From Tricholoma matsutake (taxonomy: Eukaryota > Basidiomycota > Agaricomycetes > Agaricales > Tricholomataceae): a DNA stretch of 64,000 nucleotides. This document shows positions 53,346-64,000 of this stretch, piece after piece. Position 1 is the stretch's first letter; the number at the start of each line of letters is the position of its first letter. The notes beneath the pieces are model-generated. The model was not told the DNA's origin. It did no database searches and worked only from the letters and a program-made list of their open reading frames with translations. The stretch covers positions 1,984,001-2,048,000 of the forward strand of contig AP026547.1 of assembly GCA_026075535.2 (NCBI GenBank), read 5' to 3'. The position numbers were made by a program, and so were the translations under genes.

Positions 53346-54525
53346 TAAGCGCTTTCTTGATCTGTGTGTTTCACATGAGTACAAGGTCACCTTTTTCGAA
53401 ATTGTAGTCTCGAATTGTTTGCTTGTGAACTTCTTTGAACCATTTTGCAGCTTCTCATCGAGCAGTGTAGACTCTAGAGTAGAGTACTTCGAGATCGGTG
53501 GAGCATTTCTGTAGTGCGATAGTGCATCAGGTGATGAGATCGGTGGAGGAGAGTATTGAATCGGGTGGCAGCTGTAGATATGTCGCTTCTGAGATGTTGA
53601 GAGGGATGAGTGGATGAGAACCTGTGATCGCAAAATAGGGTGAACAGCCCATTTGTTTTCAAACTGTTACCTGTTCTGCCCAAAACACTGAGTAGGTCCC
53701 AACCGACCATCGAGTTTGATTGCCATTGACAGCCTTGTAGAGTGATTGTCGTATGTCGAAGTGGGCTCGTTCAATGAGGCTGTTGGCATGAGAATTGTAG
53801 CCACTTATCTGAATGTGATTGATATGATATTGCTTTGACAAGTACTCGAGAGCAGAAAGAAATACTGCACTGTTGTCAGTAATGATCTCATAAAGCGAGC
53901 CCAAACAACAAATGATTTCTTCGAAGATCCAATCGCTGACGGTCTTCACTGTTTCATTGCAAAGCATCCTGAACTCCGGCCAGTACGATATCGAACATTG
54001 ACCTTGTACTATATAGCGATATCCACCAGAAGGTGGCATGTGCATTGTGTCGATGTAGACTTTTCCGAATAGAGGAGTGGGTGTCGCAACAATTGGTGGG
54101 ATAAGAAGATTTCGAGTTTGTCACAACTGACAGTAGTGGCATGTTCGGATGTACCATGCGATATCGGCTTTCAGGTTGGGCCACCAGAATTGTAGTGCGA
54201 CATGCAACTTTGTGGCGAAGATCATTTTGTGGCCAATATGGTCATGCGATAACTGGATAATGTTGATGCAACATTCTGGAATCGCGATGATCTTATGTTC
54301 TCCATGACAATCTTTTCGCCATAGTTTTCCAGAATCTATGAAGAACTCGGTGCAATATTGCACGAAGGTAGCATACTCGGTGTCTGATAGATTTGGGGGT
54401 CGCACCATATCGTCTAACCATCTATGAATGAGCAGAAATTGTTCATCTTCTTTCTTTGCTTTGTCCAATCGAGGTATGTCTTGGTATGCAACATCCTCCC
54501 CCTTACTGAAATCTGAGGCTTGCAC
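53346..54525 (-). pseudogene. Gypsy C integrase
   Basis: Minus strand: 'HRWLDDMVRPPNLSDTEYAT', the zinc block 'IQLSHDHIGHKMIFATKLHV' and 'TCHYCQL', then 'VYIDTMHMPPSGGYRYIVQG' (first Asp), 'LYEIITDNSAVFLSALEYL' (second Asp), 'QISGYNSHANSLIERAHFDI' (Glu), and 'NFEKGDLVLMRNTQI' near 53390. The catalytic triad is visible, but the frame is broken by TGA and shifts. Confidence 0.8.
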
Positions 54526-54558
54526 AAAAGTCAGATATGTTGCGTGAGTGGGGAAAGG

Positions 54559-55210
54559 TCAAATCAAAACTGGGTTGATTTGGTGAACAAAACCATGTAA
54601 TTTGTCGATCCAGTTGCTGAATTCTTCTTCTACTTCGAAATCGTCTTCGGTTTGTTGAGGACATTGCGAAAGACCATCCGGCCCATGGTGTGTACCTGCA
54701 ACATGAACTAGCATGAAGTGGAACGTTAGAATTGAAACTATCCATTGGTTGATGCTAGCACTAGGTGCAATATTGGGATTTGAGAGCATGCCTTTGATAT
54801 ACCTCGCTTCGACCTTGACGATAAGGTTTCGTACCCCTATCAAATATAAACAAAGTGCCCCAAGTGCTCGATATAGACCATAAAGTTCAAGTTTCAGTTG
54901 CAAAAACCAGGATTCATGGTCGTTAAGTGTGATCGAGCCAAATCAACTGTAGTATCACTTTTGAGGGTTATCGCGGTCACATTGCACTAGGAAATAGCCG
55001 ATCACAATGCTCGATGTATCGACTGCGAGGATTATTGGGGTGTTCAAGGTATAGTCGATGGCTCGAATCGCTGGCAAGTTTAGGAGTGCATGCTTGAGAT
55101 CCTCTTGTGCTGCTACCTGAGATGGGCTGAATTCGAAGGGCACATCTTTTCGCATAAGATTGATTAGCGCAGCTGCTCAATGTGCAAAACTCTGAATAAA
55201 AATTTGACAA
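54559..55210 (-). pseudogene. Gypsy C RNase H
   Basis: 'PFEFSPSQVAAQEDLKHALL' (connection), 'PIILAVDTSSIVIGYFLVQ' (first Asp), 'LKLELYGLYRALGALCLYLI' (Glu), 'LIVKVEARYIKGMLSNPNIA' and 'HVAGTHHGPDGLSQCP'. This is the RNase H arrangement of a basidiomycete gypsy clade that keeps a long insertion after the domain. Confidence 0.78.
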
Positions 55211-56330
55211 ACTCCGATCATTCCTAAGAATGCCTTAACTTCCATGAGCATACAACATGGACTTCACTTCTGAATCTTATCGATATGCGTCGGGTCAGCC
55301 ATTCGGCCTTGAATATTGCATCGATGACCTAAAATAATGATTTCGGGGACACAAGCAAATAATTTTGGTCCTGAGAACATCCCACCACAATACTTCATGC
55401 GCTAAACGATGCGATTTAGGTTCTCGAAGTGCTCCCATATGAATCGTCGAATGCCTGAGTTGTCGGCAATCATTTCGTATGACCCACCAATCATTTGATA
55501 TTCTGATTTCGGACCCTTCACTGGTGTGTCATCAATATGAGGGATCGTGATGTGAGGGACCTCGGGTTGTAGGATGAAAGTTATGTTGTCGTGTAGGATC
55601 GGAATCAAGTTCATCCAACCCATCAGTAGGGTGACAATTCGAAGTGTGCCGAATGGTGTTTGGAAAGTCATTAGATCTCGAGAGGATTCAGATACAAGCC
55701 TTTCGTCGAATACAACATATAAATCCAACATTCCACCACAAGCGCATCCTCCAAACTGTTTAGCTAAATGCTCGGGGATTGGGACGACGCCCGAGTGCTG
55801 AATTGTAACTTGGTTTAGTGGCTCAAGACTGTGGACTATTCAGAGTGATTTTGTGTCTTTCTTCGCAACACAAAACCATTGTGATTGGTATGATGAGTTC
55901 GATGATTTGTAGACTCCTGCTTCGATCTTCTTTTTCAGCATCTCGCAAATCTGTTCATACAAACCAGGTGGTATGGGGATATTGCATTCGACCCAAGGAG
56001 TGTGAGGGACCACTGGGAACTCGATAGGGGGGAAGAAATCTGTTCAAAACCTTCCTCATTTGTTTTCTGTCCAGGCGAACCCCGCTTGCTGGTTTTGAAT
56101 GAAGTCATGCATGAGGTCTCATTCTTGAGGCCATAGAAAATCGCCTGGATGATTTCGATTGATGATGTTTTTGTGTTTGAGGTTATAACGAGAAGTTGGT
56201 TTGAATATTGGAGGATGGGGATTTAGTGGAGGCATGTCTTTGAGGGGATCGCCCTCGATGTGTTGAATAATTCAAAACTGATCAGGTAGTCCGGCCACAA
56301 TTGGACAGACCTTCTGTGCAATGGGTTTAT
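55211..56330 (-). pseudogene. Gypsy C reverse transcriptase
   Basis: Fragments in order: fingers and palm 'LVSESSRDLMTFQTPFGTL' and 'PHITIPHIDDTPVKGP' (catalytic I-D-D intact, in the clade's divergent form), 'FVQFVDDSG'-type connection read here as 'ADNSGIRRFIWEHFENLNRI', 'KLFACVPEIIILGHRCNIQG' and 'VKAFLGMIGVCQIFIQSFAH'. The N-terminal fingers region (55740-56330) is recognisable only in patches such as 'YPHTTWFV' and 'KEDRSRSLQ', with many stops. Confidence 0.7.
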
Positions 56331-57079
56331 ACTTCTTCTTCATTGATAAATAACTAGACTGATGATTGTTGGAAATGACTGAGGAAGGGGAAACATACGA
56401 TGAAGAAGTTTGCATAGGTATAAACACCATCGAGGCGTTTCGAGGAACATGGAACTCATCGCACGCAGATAAATATAGGCCAGAAAGCAAGAGTCAAACA
56501 AGATGATGAAAGCGCACTGTTCCGAAATTTCATTCTCTAACGCTGAAAATCCTCTCAAACTACTTTTCAACGATGGTGCGATCGAGGTATCGAGGGAATG
56601 GTAGTGGTCCGAGTTGAGTTCGGATCGCATATTGTGATAGTTTGGGCTTTGTTCCGATAGTTTCTAATGATGCTTTCCGTTAAGACGTCGAAAGGTCATC
56701 CGAGTAGAATATTGTAAGCCAGGTCGCGAATAACATGTATCTGCATGTATAGAGTGATTCCACCGAGATTGCAAGGTATGTTGCGTGCTAAGCCGAGTGT
56801 TTTGTCCACGGTCCCGTTGGCAGACTGCATTGGAAGCCTAATCAAGGAGTCGTATGCTAGACTAAGTTCATGACAAACATCTTCAGCCATCGATATGATT
56901 GAGGAACCAGGATTGATGACGCTTTCTACCTGGTTGTTACCATGGACATCCTTAATAACTGATCTAATCGATGAAGTTTCTTTAGCAACAACAAAAGGCT
57001 GAGGGATTTCACCAGGTTGGAGATTGCTAATATAGGTCTCGTACGGGTCAGGCATGATGATCGTGTCAGGACTAAACAT
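56331..57079 (-). pseudogene. Gypsy C aspartic protease region
   Basis: The open frame 57079-56696 has 'VESVINPGSSIISMAEDVCH', 'IRLPMQSANGTVDKTLGLAR' and 'MQIHVIRDLAYNILLG', the protease of this gypsy clade. The active site normally reads D-P/S/T-G and here reads N-P-G, again a G-to-A type change. The remainder to 56331 is decayed linker. Confidence 0.72.
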
Positions 57080-57586
57080 GTTTGTTGCATTGTTTCCAGA
57101 TTGTGGGACTCATTTCAGTGTGGCCTGTTCTCTCCATTTTGTTCGAATCTCGGGTGAAAGCAAGAGTAGTTCTTCAGATGTCAGTGTGATGATCGGCATC
57201 TTCATCAAGCACGCAAAGATATCGTGCACGATTTTCTTGTTCTGTACCTGTGCCTGTGTCGCATACGATGGTCTGTCTTTTTCCTTACCCTTCGATGCAC
57301 CAGCAAAGTTCCTTTCATGTGGTGGCAAATAGGTGTTCTCCCTGACCGATGCGTATGGGTGTACCGAGGTTTGCGTTGGGGGTATGGTGGTCGATGGTGA
57401 AGTGGTTGATGCGGGAGACATTGATGTCAATGTTGGAGCCATAGTCGAAGGGTTGACCATTGTCAATGAAGATGTCGAGGGTGGTGGGACTGGAGCAGTA
57501 GACGTTGATGATGCAGGGATGGGGGTTGTCGTGGCCGGACCCAAATTTTGAACCTCTTTGTTCAGACACAAAAATGGTCAACCACT
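57080..57586 (-). pseudogene. Gypsy C linker between Gag and protease
   Basis: An open frame (57571-57110) rich in Thr/Ser/Pro, then a conserved patch 'NTYLPPHERNFAGASKGKEK' and 'VHDIFACLMKMPIITLTSEE' that normally precedes the protease in this clade. Out of frame with both neighbours. Confidence 0.65.
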
Positions 57587-58992
57587 TCAAAGTGCGAATA
57601 TTTCGCACTCGAGAGCCGCTATTCTATCTTCAGAGTCAGCTGTCAAGGTCGAATTATGATAAATGCCTTTCATCTCCCATCCCAATGTAGAAATGGCATC
57701 GGACTCTGTTATCGAAGTGATCGCAGCTGAGGTTGAACTAGTCAAAGTCGAAGGTGCCGATGGTGTGATGCTGAACAAAAGTGTGGCTGCTGGGGTTGCA
57801 TCTGGGTTGCGTTTCCACCATTTGTTGATGCGTTCCTTGATAAACCTGCCAGGGATACTTCAAGGGGTGAATTGTCCATTTGGAAGTATGATCTTTCCTT
57901 CCGTGTTTCGCTTACACTTCCCTTCATTCAAGTATGACTGACAAACCATACAGTCAGGAATAAAATGTCCCGATAAACCGCAAAATATGCAGAGGAGTGC
58001 ATCGATATGTTCCTGTCTGTCTGCCAAATTAGTGCAAGGATTTTTAGTACCTGTGATGTGCGTAGCGATGGTGCTAGCAAATCGTTCAAACATCGTGTTT
58101 AGATCTTCGGTTTTAATCGTAATAGTTCCGGGTGATGAGGTGACCATATTTCCGACATTCAATGTCGAGTGTGATGAAGAGGTCAATTGGTGGATTACAG
58201 AGTTCGATGTGTTGGAGCCTGCTAGTACAAATTTTGCCGCATCGTGAATGTCGTTGAGTGGATATGGATCGTTGGGATAATGGTCGGGGAATTTGAGTTC
58301 GAGCTGTCAAGCAATTCGAGTCCATAAGCTGGGTTGGAATCCTCGAACATAAGCTCTGCTTTTCTCGGCTTCTGAGATCCTATTCTTTGCTCGCAAAAAG
58401 TTAGTAATGTTGTAGAACGTGCAATAATACATTCCTAAATCACTCGCATCAAATATCCCAATGCGTAGCTGTTCTCCCACTAATTTGTCCATGTCCGATA
58501 TGCTCCACTTGCAATTGTCTTCCGAGCCGGGATAGAGTTTATGTACTGCTGTTCAAAATTTGTTGAATGATGTGCCGGGCTGATACTCTGGAAGCGATTC
58601 CCAGAGTTCGGAAGAGTCAATGTTGAGGTAGCGACAAGCGTGTTTCTTCATTAGATTTCATTCAGTAACACTGCAGGTCAGGAATAATAGTTCAAGCTCT
58701 TCGAAGTATCGTCGGAGCTCTCGAGGCTGAGTCAGGTCGAATTTCAGAGTGGTCGAGTGCCCACAAGCTGGCATCATGGTTTGGGTAGTCATGAATGCGA
58801 TGACTCTAGGGGTAGGGTTAAGACTTGTGTAATAGATGGTAGAGGTGTCGAAGTTGTTGGAAGGATGAACAAAGAGGTCGATGATGATGATGAAGAAGTA
58901 GACGACAATGTGGAAGGCAATGATATAGGTGAAGGAAATAGTCTACGATGAGTAGATTCTGCTTCAGAAACTGGAATTAGAATGTCTCCCAA
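57587..58992 (-). pseudogene. Gypsy C Gag
   Basis: A Ser/Thr/Pro-rich N-terminus (58992-58789), then 'LTQPRELRRYFEELELLFL', 'CRYLNIDSSELWESLPEY', 'MYYCTFYNITNFLRAKNRIS' and 'RAYVRGFQPSLWTRIA' (clade-typical capsid block), then 'HIDALLCIFCGLSGHFIPDC', a C-x2-C-x4-H-x4-C knuckle, and 'IPGRFIKERINKWW'. Frames are split by TGA at about 58676, 58547, 58307 and 57860. Confidence 0.82.
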
Positions 58993-59126
58993 TTGTTCAA
59001 GAGATTCGAAGGTGTGGCAAGTATTGATACAAAGATTTCTCGCTTGTGTTGGCCTAAGCCGAGGAAGTCGAGGTTGGTCTGGTGATGAAATAATTCAGAA
59101 ACCCTCGTGGTGGGCTCCAAAAATGA

Positions 59127-60005
59127 TGATACTCAACCCAGGAAAACCACCTAAACTGCCGATGAGGCAATCAATGATAATTGCGACGAGTCCAAGGAAG
59201 GGTGCGAGTCATTCTGAAGGTTCGTGGTCCAACCTATGGGTAGATAGCTAGTTGGTACTAGTTGTGAAAGTAATGCTATGGGAGACGAAGGTGTTTGGCG
59301 TGGTCCGATCGAGTATTGATCAATATCGAGGACAATCGACGAGATTGACGGCAAGTGAGTTTATTGTTGATGGTCAATATGTGAATTCCGAGGACCTTTC
59401 AATAGGTCGAAAGTATACGAAGGATATAGCCGATGGCTAGGACGTTTTGAAATGGTTGCTAGTGATAATGATCAGAGGATCGTAGTAAGATTGAAGACAA
59501 CGATGATCGCAGAGGTTTCTCATCGATCAAGAAAACCTGTAGAGACTTAGATTGTTTTTAGAAGATTGATCAGATGCTTAGAACTGTATACAAGATAATA
59601 GGTGAAGACAATTTCTTGTATTTTCCAGTAGATACTACAGAGTTTTATATGTTTTAAAGAAACTTCCTAAAATGGAATGAGAAACATGTGTAGAACATGA
59701 GGCAAAAGATATGAGTTAAGGCACAAGGCCAAAAAGGAGACTGGAATTCGAAGAAGAAAGAGATGTATCATATGATGAAAGAGTAATAAAGGGAAAGAAC
59801 TAAAAAGAGACTGTCCTTTGTGTATAAACTGCACTAAGTCTTGCAATAATCCATCCAGTGGGTTCTGTACGCGATAGGGACTTGAAATGAGGCTGACCTA
59901 TGATCAGCAGGTTTGAGCACGAGTTGGAATATGTCCTAGTGCATGGCCTTCCACCATTTAGATAACAAAGGCAGCGCCCAATGTTGCTCGTAGTCTCTCA
60001 ATATT
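59127..60005 (-). repeat. Gypsy C 5' LTR, outer end lost
   Basis: Matches 51481-52356 in order. Similarity ends at 'gtctctcaatat' and the sequence continues as an Elem-family intron. Confidence 0.85.
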
Positions 60006-60600
60006 ATCTCAAAATCTTTGTTAGTAACAAGAAATGAGAACAGAAAAAAAAAAGCATAAAACATACCTACAGCCCAAGAGATGTCAACATTGACATCTCT
60101 TGGGCCCTTTTGTTGGTTTTCCTCGCTGTATGCTGCTGCCTCCATCTCCTGTGCATGGTCCTCATGTGCCATTCTTGCGCTGTCCTTGTCCCCATTGCCG
60201 TGCATCATCATCTCCCAGTTGTCCCTGGCCTTGCTGCTCCCTGTTCCCACCCTGCAAGCAGTGGCTCGCGGCAGCAGTTGGGGGTGCTGTAGTGATGGTT
60301 CATGGTTCATCATCATCCTCTCCCCCTTGGGGTTCATCGTTCTTGTCCCCCTGTCCCTCACATCCCCATGTCCTGTTTGTTTTTTTGTTGTTCCCCATCC
60401 CGTTGCCCCTCGTTGTCAGGTGGGGGGTCATTTGTCATCATTGCTCCATTATAACTCATCCCTCACAGCAGTGGGTTCTCCTGGTCCCATCCCATTGGGT
60501 CGTTATCCTAGTCCGTTATCCACCCTGTGAGCAGAGGCTCGCAGGCATGGGTGTGCCATCTTGGTGCCGTTTTGTTGTTACATAGATAGAACCTAAGAAA
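60006..60600 (-). pseudogene. Elem-4: fragment of the palindrome-exon family
   Basis: Minus strand: a charged, low-complexity exon from about 60361 ('NGDKDSARMAHEDHAQEMEA') ending 'GPRDVNVDISWAV' at palindrome P5 (60072-60105), then tag/gtatgt and a T-rich tract containing 'ttactaac', a good branch point, cut by the gypsy C LTR at 60005. Downstream 'agcagtggctcgcgg' and 'gagcagaggctcgc' units (60255 and 60523) recall Elem-3. No terminal repeat is seen. Confidence 0.4.
60072..60105 (-). repeat. Palindrome P5 at exon end
   Basis: The longest of the set: 16-bp arms starting 'gcccaagagatgtcaa', perfectly complementary, with a 2-nt centre. Confidence 0.85.
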
Positions 60601-60839
60601 GAACTTTTTAAAAACTTAGTTTGTGGCCAGTGGTGATGGTAGAGGTGAGGGGGAGGGAGTCAGCGCCATTCCCTGGTGAACGTCGATGGAAGGAGGAAGA
60701 GTGAAAGCATGTGAATATGTGAAACCCTGGTTGATATTGCATGTGAAGTTGAAGTGTTGGGTGTGCCAGGTATAGATTTGACATGTGACTTATTGCATGA
60801 GAGCAGGTCAGAATGACTTAACTCTTGCACAATGCATAG

Positions 60840-61335
60840 ATGGAAATTCAGCCTGGTGTGGTATGAAATAATATCTGAGAGATTCCCTGCAAAAAACCTT
60901 CTTTAGGGCATGAGATATAAACAGTCAATTCAACCTTTAAGGCAGAAAATTTACCTACTAAAAGCACCTCATAATGGTATGAAATTTCCATTCTGACACA
61001 GGCTGAAAAACACACCCTGTAATCCACACCTTTGTGACAGAAAATACCATCCCATATTTTGTTGAAAAACCTTGATGAAAATTCATATGTTAGATGGTTG
61101 AAAATCCATACCCTCATCTTGGATTAAAATCATCTCTTACATTTCATCCTCTTGTAAAATGAAATTTCATCCCATTAGGTCAAGAAAAATTTGTAAGGTA
61201 ACATGTATGAACTCCATCCCTTGGATGGCTGAAATATATGGGATGAAAATTCATCCCAAATTCATCCACAATATATTCAGCCATTTATTTTAGATATTTC
61301 CTATTTTGTTACTTAGAAAGTGGAAATTCATACCC
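60840..61335. repeat. Degenerate 'gaaattcatccc' array
   Basis: About 500 bp dominated by variants of 'tgaaattcatcccat', 'gaaaatccatacc' and 'aaattcagcc' in both orientations, bounded by 'gatggaaattcagcctgg' and 'gtggaaattcataccctgcc'. The pattern resembles the subterminal repeats of the Elem family in style but not sequence. The flanks 60601-60839 and 61336-61690 show no gene. Confidence 0.6.
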
Positions 61336-61689
61336 TGCCAGTCTCACAGTGTGAGACACCCTGTTATTCATTATTGCTGTCAATCATAATAGGTAAATTG
61401 TTTAACCATCTATATACTGTATAACTACTGGGTACACCACCTTGAGGCCCAAGCCCTATACATAAACATACTGTACTAATACGACCAACTCTTTGGTGTT
61501 GGTGCATGACCTATTTCAACCAACTCTTCACCTCTTCATTGTTCTCTGCCCTGCATGACATCCATCAACATCTCTTCATGGCCCACCAACACATTGTTCA
61601 ATGGCCACCAGTCAGTGGTGGCCCAAACTATATCTAGTGTAATGAATATATATTCTTCCCAAATCAAAGGCATTTTGCAATAAGAGAAT

Positions 61690-62712
61690 GACTTTACCCA
61701 TTCCTCCCAATTTGAGAATTGCGCTTCTGCCTTCTCCTGAGTTGTCCATTGCCAAATTCCTACAATTTCCTCTACCCTCTCAAACTCAAATCCATCCTCC
61801 TGACATCTCACTCTACTGGTGTGATGCTGAACCAAATATGACACAGATCAGTCTTCATAATCTAAAAGACCTCGCAATCCCTTCCAGTATCATTCTGGGG
61901 AAACCTTGGAAGCAACCAAATCAACTAGAACAATCATGCTCCATATGCTATTCACATCTACCATTGTCAAGACACCTGCAGTTTCCATTATGGGTATTGA
62001 CTTACTGGGTAGAGGTCTCGCGCCTACGACAACATGTCTGACAACCCTGGGCCAGCGCTGAGCTGTATCTTGCAGCACAGTGTAAGTGATGGAAGCTGGA
62101 AAATATCCAGAAACTTTGTGATGCTGCACACACTGCTTTATGGAGTCTCCCATGGCCCAGCAATATATGTGGGTTTGAGGAAGCTGAGCCTAGGACAAGA
62201 CTTGCAGCATATCTTTCACAGAAGTGGCTATCAACATCACATCTTGATCAACAATTAGACCTACTGCAGATAGACATCGAGCAGTCAGGTCAGCTCACCT
62301 GTGAGGTTGTCCAGCAGTCCTTCTTCCACAAAGTTGTGGAGTTGTACCATGATCATGAGGTGAAGGTGTACAACAAGGAAACAAGTGGTGCACAGCATGT
62401 GTGGATGATTGGTGAGGAGCTGCTTGCATCTAGAATGCATAACAAGTTGTCCAGTGTCGCAAACATTGACAATTCACATTGGGTGGGAGTGGTTATCAAT
62501 CACTTGTTCTCTATGGCAGTTCGCTAGGAGGATTGGACTCAAAACTGAAGACAGCTATTTCCTGGTTGATTCAGTGTCACACAGACCAAACATTCAAGCA
62601 CCAGGACCTACCAATTACCACACAAATCAATGGCTACAATTGCTCCATTTTAGCAGTCAATGCAATTGGATGTGATGTGCTTCCATGGGAAATTGAACTT
62701 ATCTCTGCATAA
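61690..62712 (+). pseudogene. Ulp1-like cysteine protease of a DNA transposon
   Basis: Blocks in shifting frames: 'GIDLLGRGLA'-type sequence near 62000, 'LGPALSC', 'QLDLLQIDIEQSGQLTCEVV', 'FFHKVVELYHDHEVKVYNKE', 'DNSHWVGVVI' (catalytic His), 'YGSSLGGLDSKLKTAISW' (the usual Asp of Y-G-D-S is Ser here) and 'INGYNCSILAVNAIGCDVL' (Cys kept), ending near 62712. The block order matches Ulp1/SENP-type protease domains common in mushroom transposon genes. Frameshifts at about 62040 and 62525. Likely part of the same element as the next entry. Confidence 0.65.
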
Positions 62713-64000
62713 TCACATGACAAATTATGCATTGCAACATTTAACCGTATTGCCAATTGTGACTTGGAATTTGTGAGTGCCAAGTTGATCATTGTATCAA
62801 TGATATGTCTGGTCTGAAAATTTTTTCTAGCATGTTCCAATTAATGCTCCTGAGACTCACATTTTAACATATGAAGCTGTCCCACATGGCAGTGATGTCT
62901 TCTTCATGCCTGAGCTTCAAGCCATCTCAGGCTCAGGAGATACACATGCTATAGTACAAGCATGACATGAACTTTCTCATGTCCAGGTCAACTCATCTCC
63001 TCTGAGTCTGTCCATTGATCACAATGCACTGTCAACCTCTTTGCCCACCGCTACAGTCATCAATTACAAGTCTAAGCTTTCACCTACTTCTTCTACCAAT
63101 TTGCCTCCCTTGGTCAGTACTCCAGCTGTCCACATCCAACAGACAGCACCCAATAAGTGAAAACATTCTATGGTGGATGCTGATCATGACTCTGGTGGGC
63201 TTTTCTGATGGTTCAAACCTGCAACAGAGGATCAAGTAACCACTGACTGAAAGCGAATGAGACTTGAGCACCAAAAACATGCAGATGAGATGAGGGCAAA
63301 TGAAGAAGTGGCACGTCAGAAGGCAAAAGGGCAAAAAGCTGATCTTGCATTGGCATGGAAACAGAGGGAGCGCTTGAAGAAGAAAGAAGCTGAGATTGAG
63401 TCTGGGAAATGAGACATTGACGGAAAGATCAGGGTAATCAAGGTACAAATATGGTACATATAACATTGTTATATTGCCTCATGGTTTGGGCTGCAGGCAG
63501 GACATAGAACTTGTCACACCTCTCACATCATCACTCAACATTGCAGAAGCTTCTTGCCCAAATCAAGCTGCAAAAGAAGAAGTGTGACATCAGCGAGGCA
63601 AAGTTGGTCATCCCAGAACAAACAAATACAAAGAGGCTGTCTTGACCAATTGGAAATCCCCCTTGCTGTGGCACCATATCAATGTGGCTGCTATTCGATG
63701 CAGTCCATTAATGCGTCCCACAGAGATTGTCAACATGCTGAAAATGCTTGATTCCACCCTCTTCACTTGTCTTGCACCTCAGACAGTGGGCAACTGGATT
63801 GACCGAGAGGGACCTGGACCTCATTGGAGTGACCAAACACTCGAGCTTGTCAGACTGGTGAATAAACCAGGTGGGGTCACTACTCATGTTGGTGTCCTAG
63901 TACAGTATCCAGAGGTATCTGAGAAGATCTTGAAGACACTAGAGGATCTTTGAGCTGCTCACATTGGTGACAATCCAAGGAATTATGATCACTCAGCTCC
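62713..64000 (+). pseudogene. Transposon gene: charged coiled coil and helix-turn-helix segment, cut by the window
   Basis: A Ser/Thr/Pro-rich tail of the protease protein (about 62830-63175) is followed by a charged helix 'EEVARQKAKGQKADLALAWK' (about 63305-63365). A frame 63642-63953 has 'PTEIVNMLKMLDSTLFTCLA', 'QTVGNWIDREGPGPHWSD' and 'VNKPGGVTTHVGVLVQYPEV', then TGA. These resemble the DNA-binding head that precedes a DDE transposase in some agaric genes; the catalytic part would lie right of the window. Frame breaks show decay. Confidence 0.5.

Larger units (their letters stand above)
51481..60005 (-). mobile_element. Ty3/gypsy element C
   Basis: Two long direct repeats, 51481-52661 (3' LTR) and 59127-60005 (5' LTR, truncated by about 300 bp at its outer end), flank Gag, protease, RT, RNase H and integrase on the minus strand. 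A primer-site-like 'tggagcccaccacgaggg' follows the 5' LTR, and 'taagggggagga' precedes the 3' LTR. All pol genes are broken. An antisense ORF lies next to the 3' LTR. Solo or partial LTRs of the family occur at 10911-12182 and 20986-22093. Confidence 0.85.

Overview
The window looks like transposon-choked chromosome of a filamentous basidiomycete, almost certainly an Agaricomycete. The evidence is a Kyakuja/Dileera/Zisupton (KDZ) transposase tail, a DIRS-type tyrosine-recombinase retrotransposon, chromodomain-type Ty3/gypsy and Ty1/copia elements of mushroom-type sequence, short GT-AG introns, and an intron-rich multi-pass membrane protein gene of a common mushroom type. The species cannot be named from the sequence. 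Only two host-type genes are recognisable, a HUL5/UBE3C-like HECT E3 ligase (10.7-12.7 kb or further, broken) and the membrane protein gene (13.7-15.1 kb, two internal TGA). Nearly everything else is mobile DNA in several nested layers, mostly decayed, often by TGA replacing an arginine CGA.

Layout. 3-974: KDZ transposase remnant. 2.8-10.2 kb: a DIRS-like element with split direct repeats, carrying a 2 x 2.4 kb inverted duplication of its RT/RNase H/recombinase segment. 10.7-12.7 kb: HECT ligase split by a solo LTR. 13.7-15.1 kb: membrane protein gene. 15.5-27.2 kb: gypsy element A (TSD ACATC), sitting inside a small long-TIR element and itself split by copia element H (TSD TAGAA), which carries a solo LTR of gypsy family C.

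27.9-51 kb is the most unusual part. It holds at least three copies (Elem-1, Elem-2 right part, Elem-3) of what looks like one DNA-transposon family. They have imperfect terminal inverted repeats containing the core TTTACACT, 9-bp target duplications where both ends are present, subterminal degenerate short repeats, and an outward-pointing tRNA-like module just inside each visible end. Two of the ends also carry an array of five GC-rich hairpins separated by T- or A-rich spacers. Their genes encode low-complexity His/Thr-rich proteins whose exons end in a GGCCCAAA...TTTGGGCC palindrome followed by an intron-like T-rich tract. Elem-1 contains gypsy B1 (TSD ATCAT), which contains a solo LTR (family G, TSD GTGTT) holding a series of seven small hairpins. 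Elem-3 contains gypsy B2 (TSD GACAG). Elem-2 lies in copia F and Elem-3 lies in gypsy D, each splitting its host.

51.5-60 kb: gypsy C, minus strand, between two LTRs, with an antisense ORF near its 3' end; its 5' LTR is truncated against a fourth fragment of the palindrome-exon family (60.0-60.6 kb). 60.8-61.3 kb: degenerate repeat array. 61.7-64 kb: decayed Ulp1-like cysteine protease followed by a helix-turn-helix segment of another transposon-type gene that runs off the window.

The genes form no host pathway. They work together only as gag-pol cassettes (Gag capsid, protease, RT/RNase H, integrase or tyrosine recombinase). All identifications come from reading motifs by eye; no database search was run.
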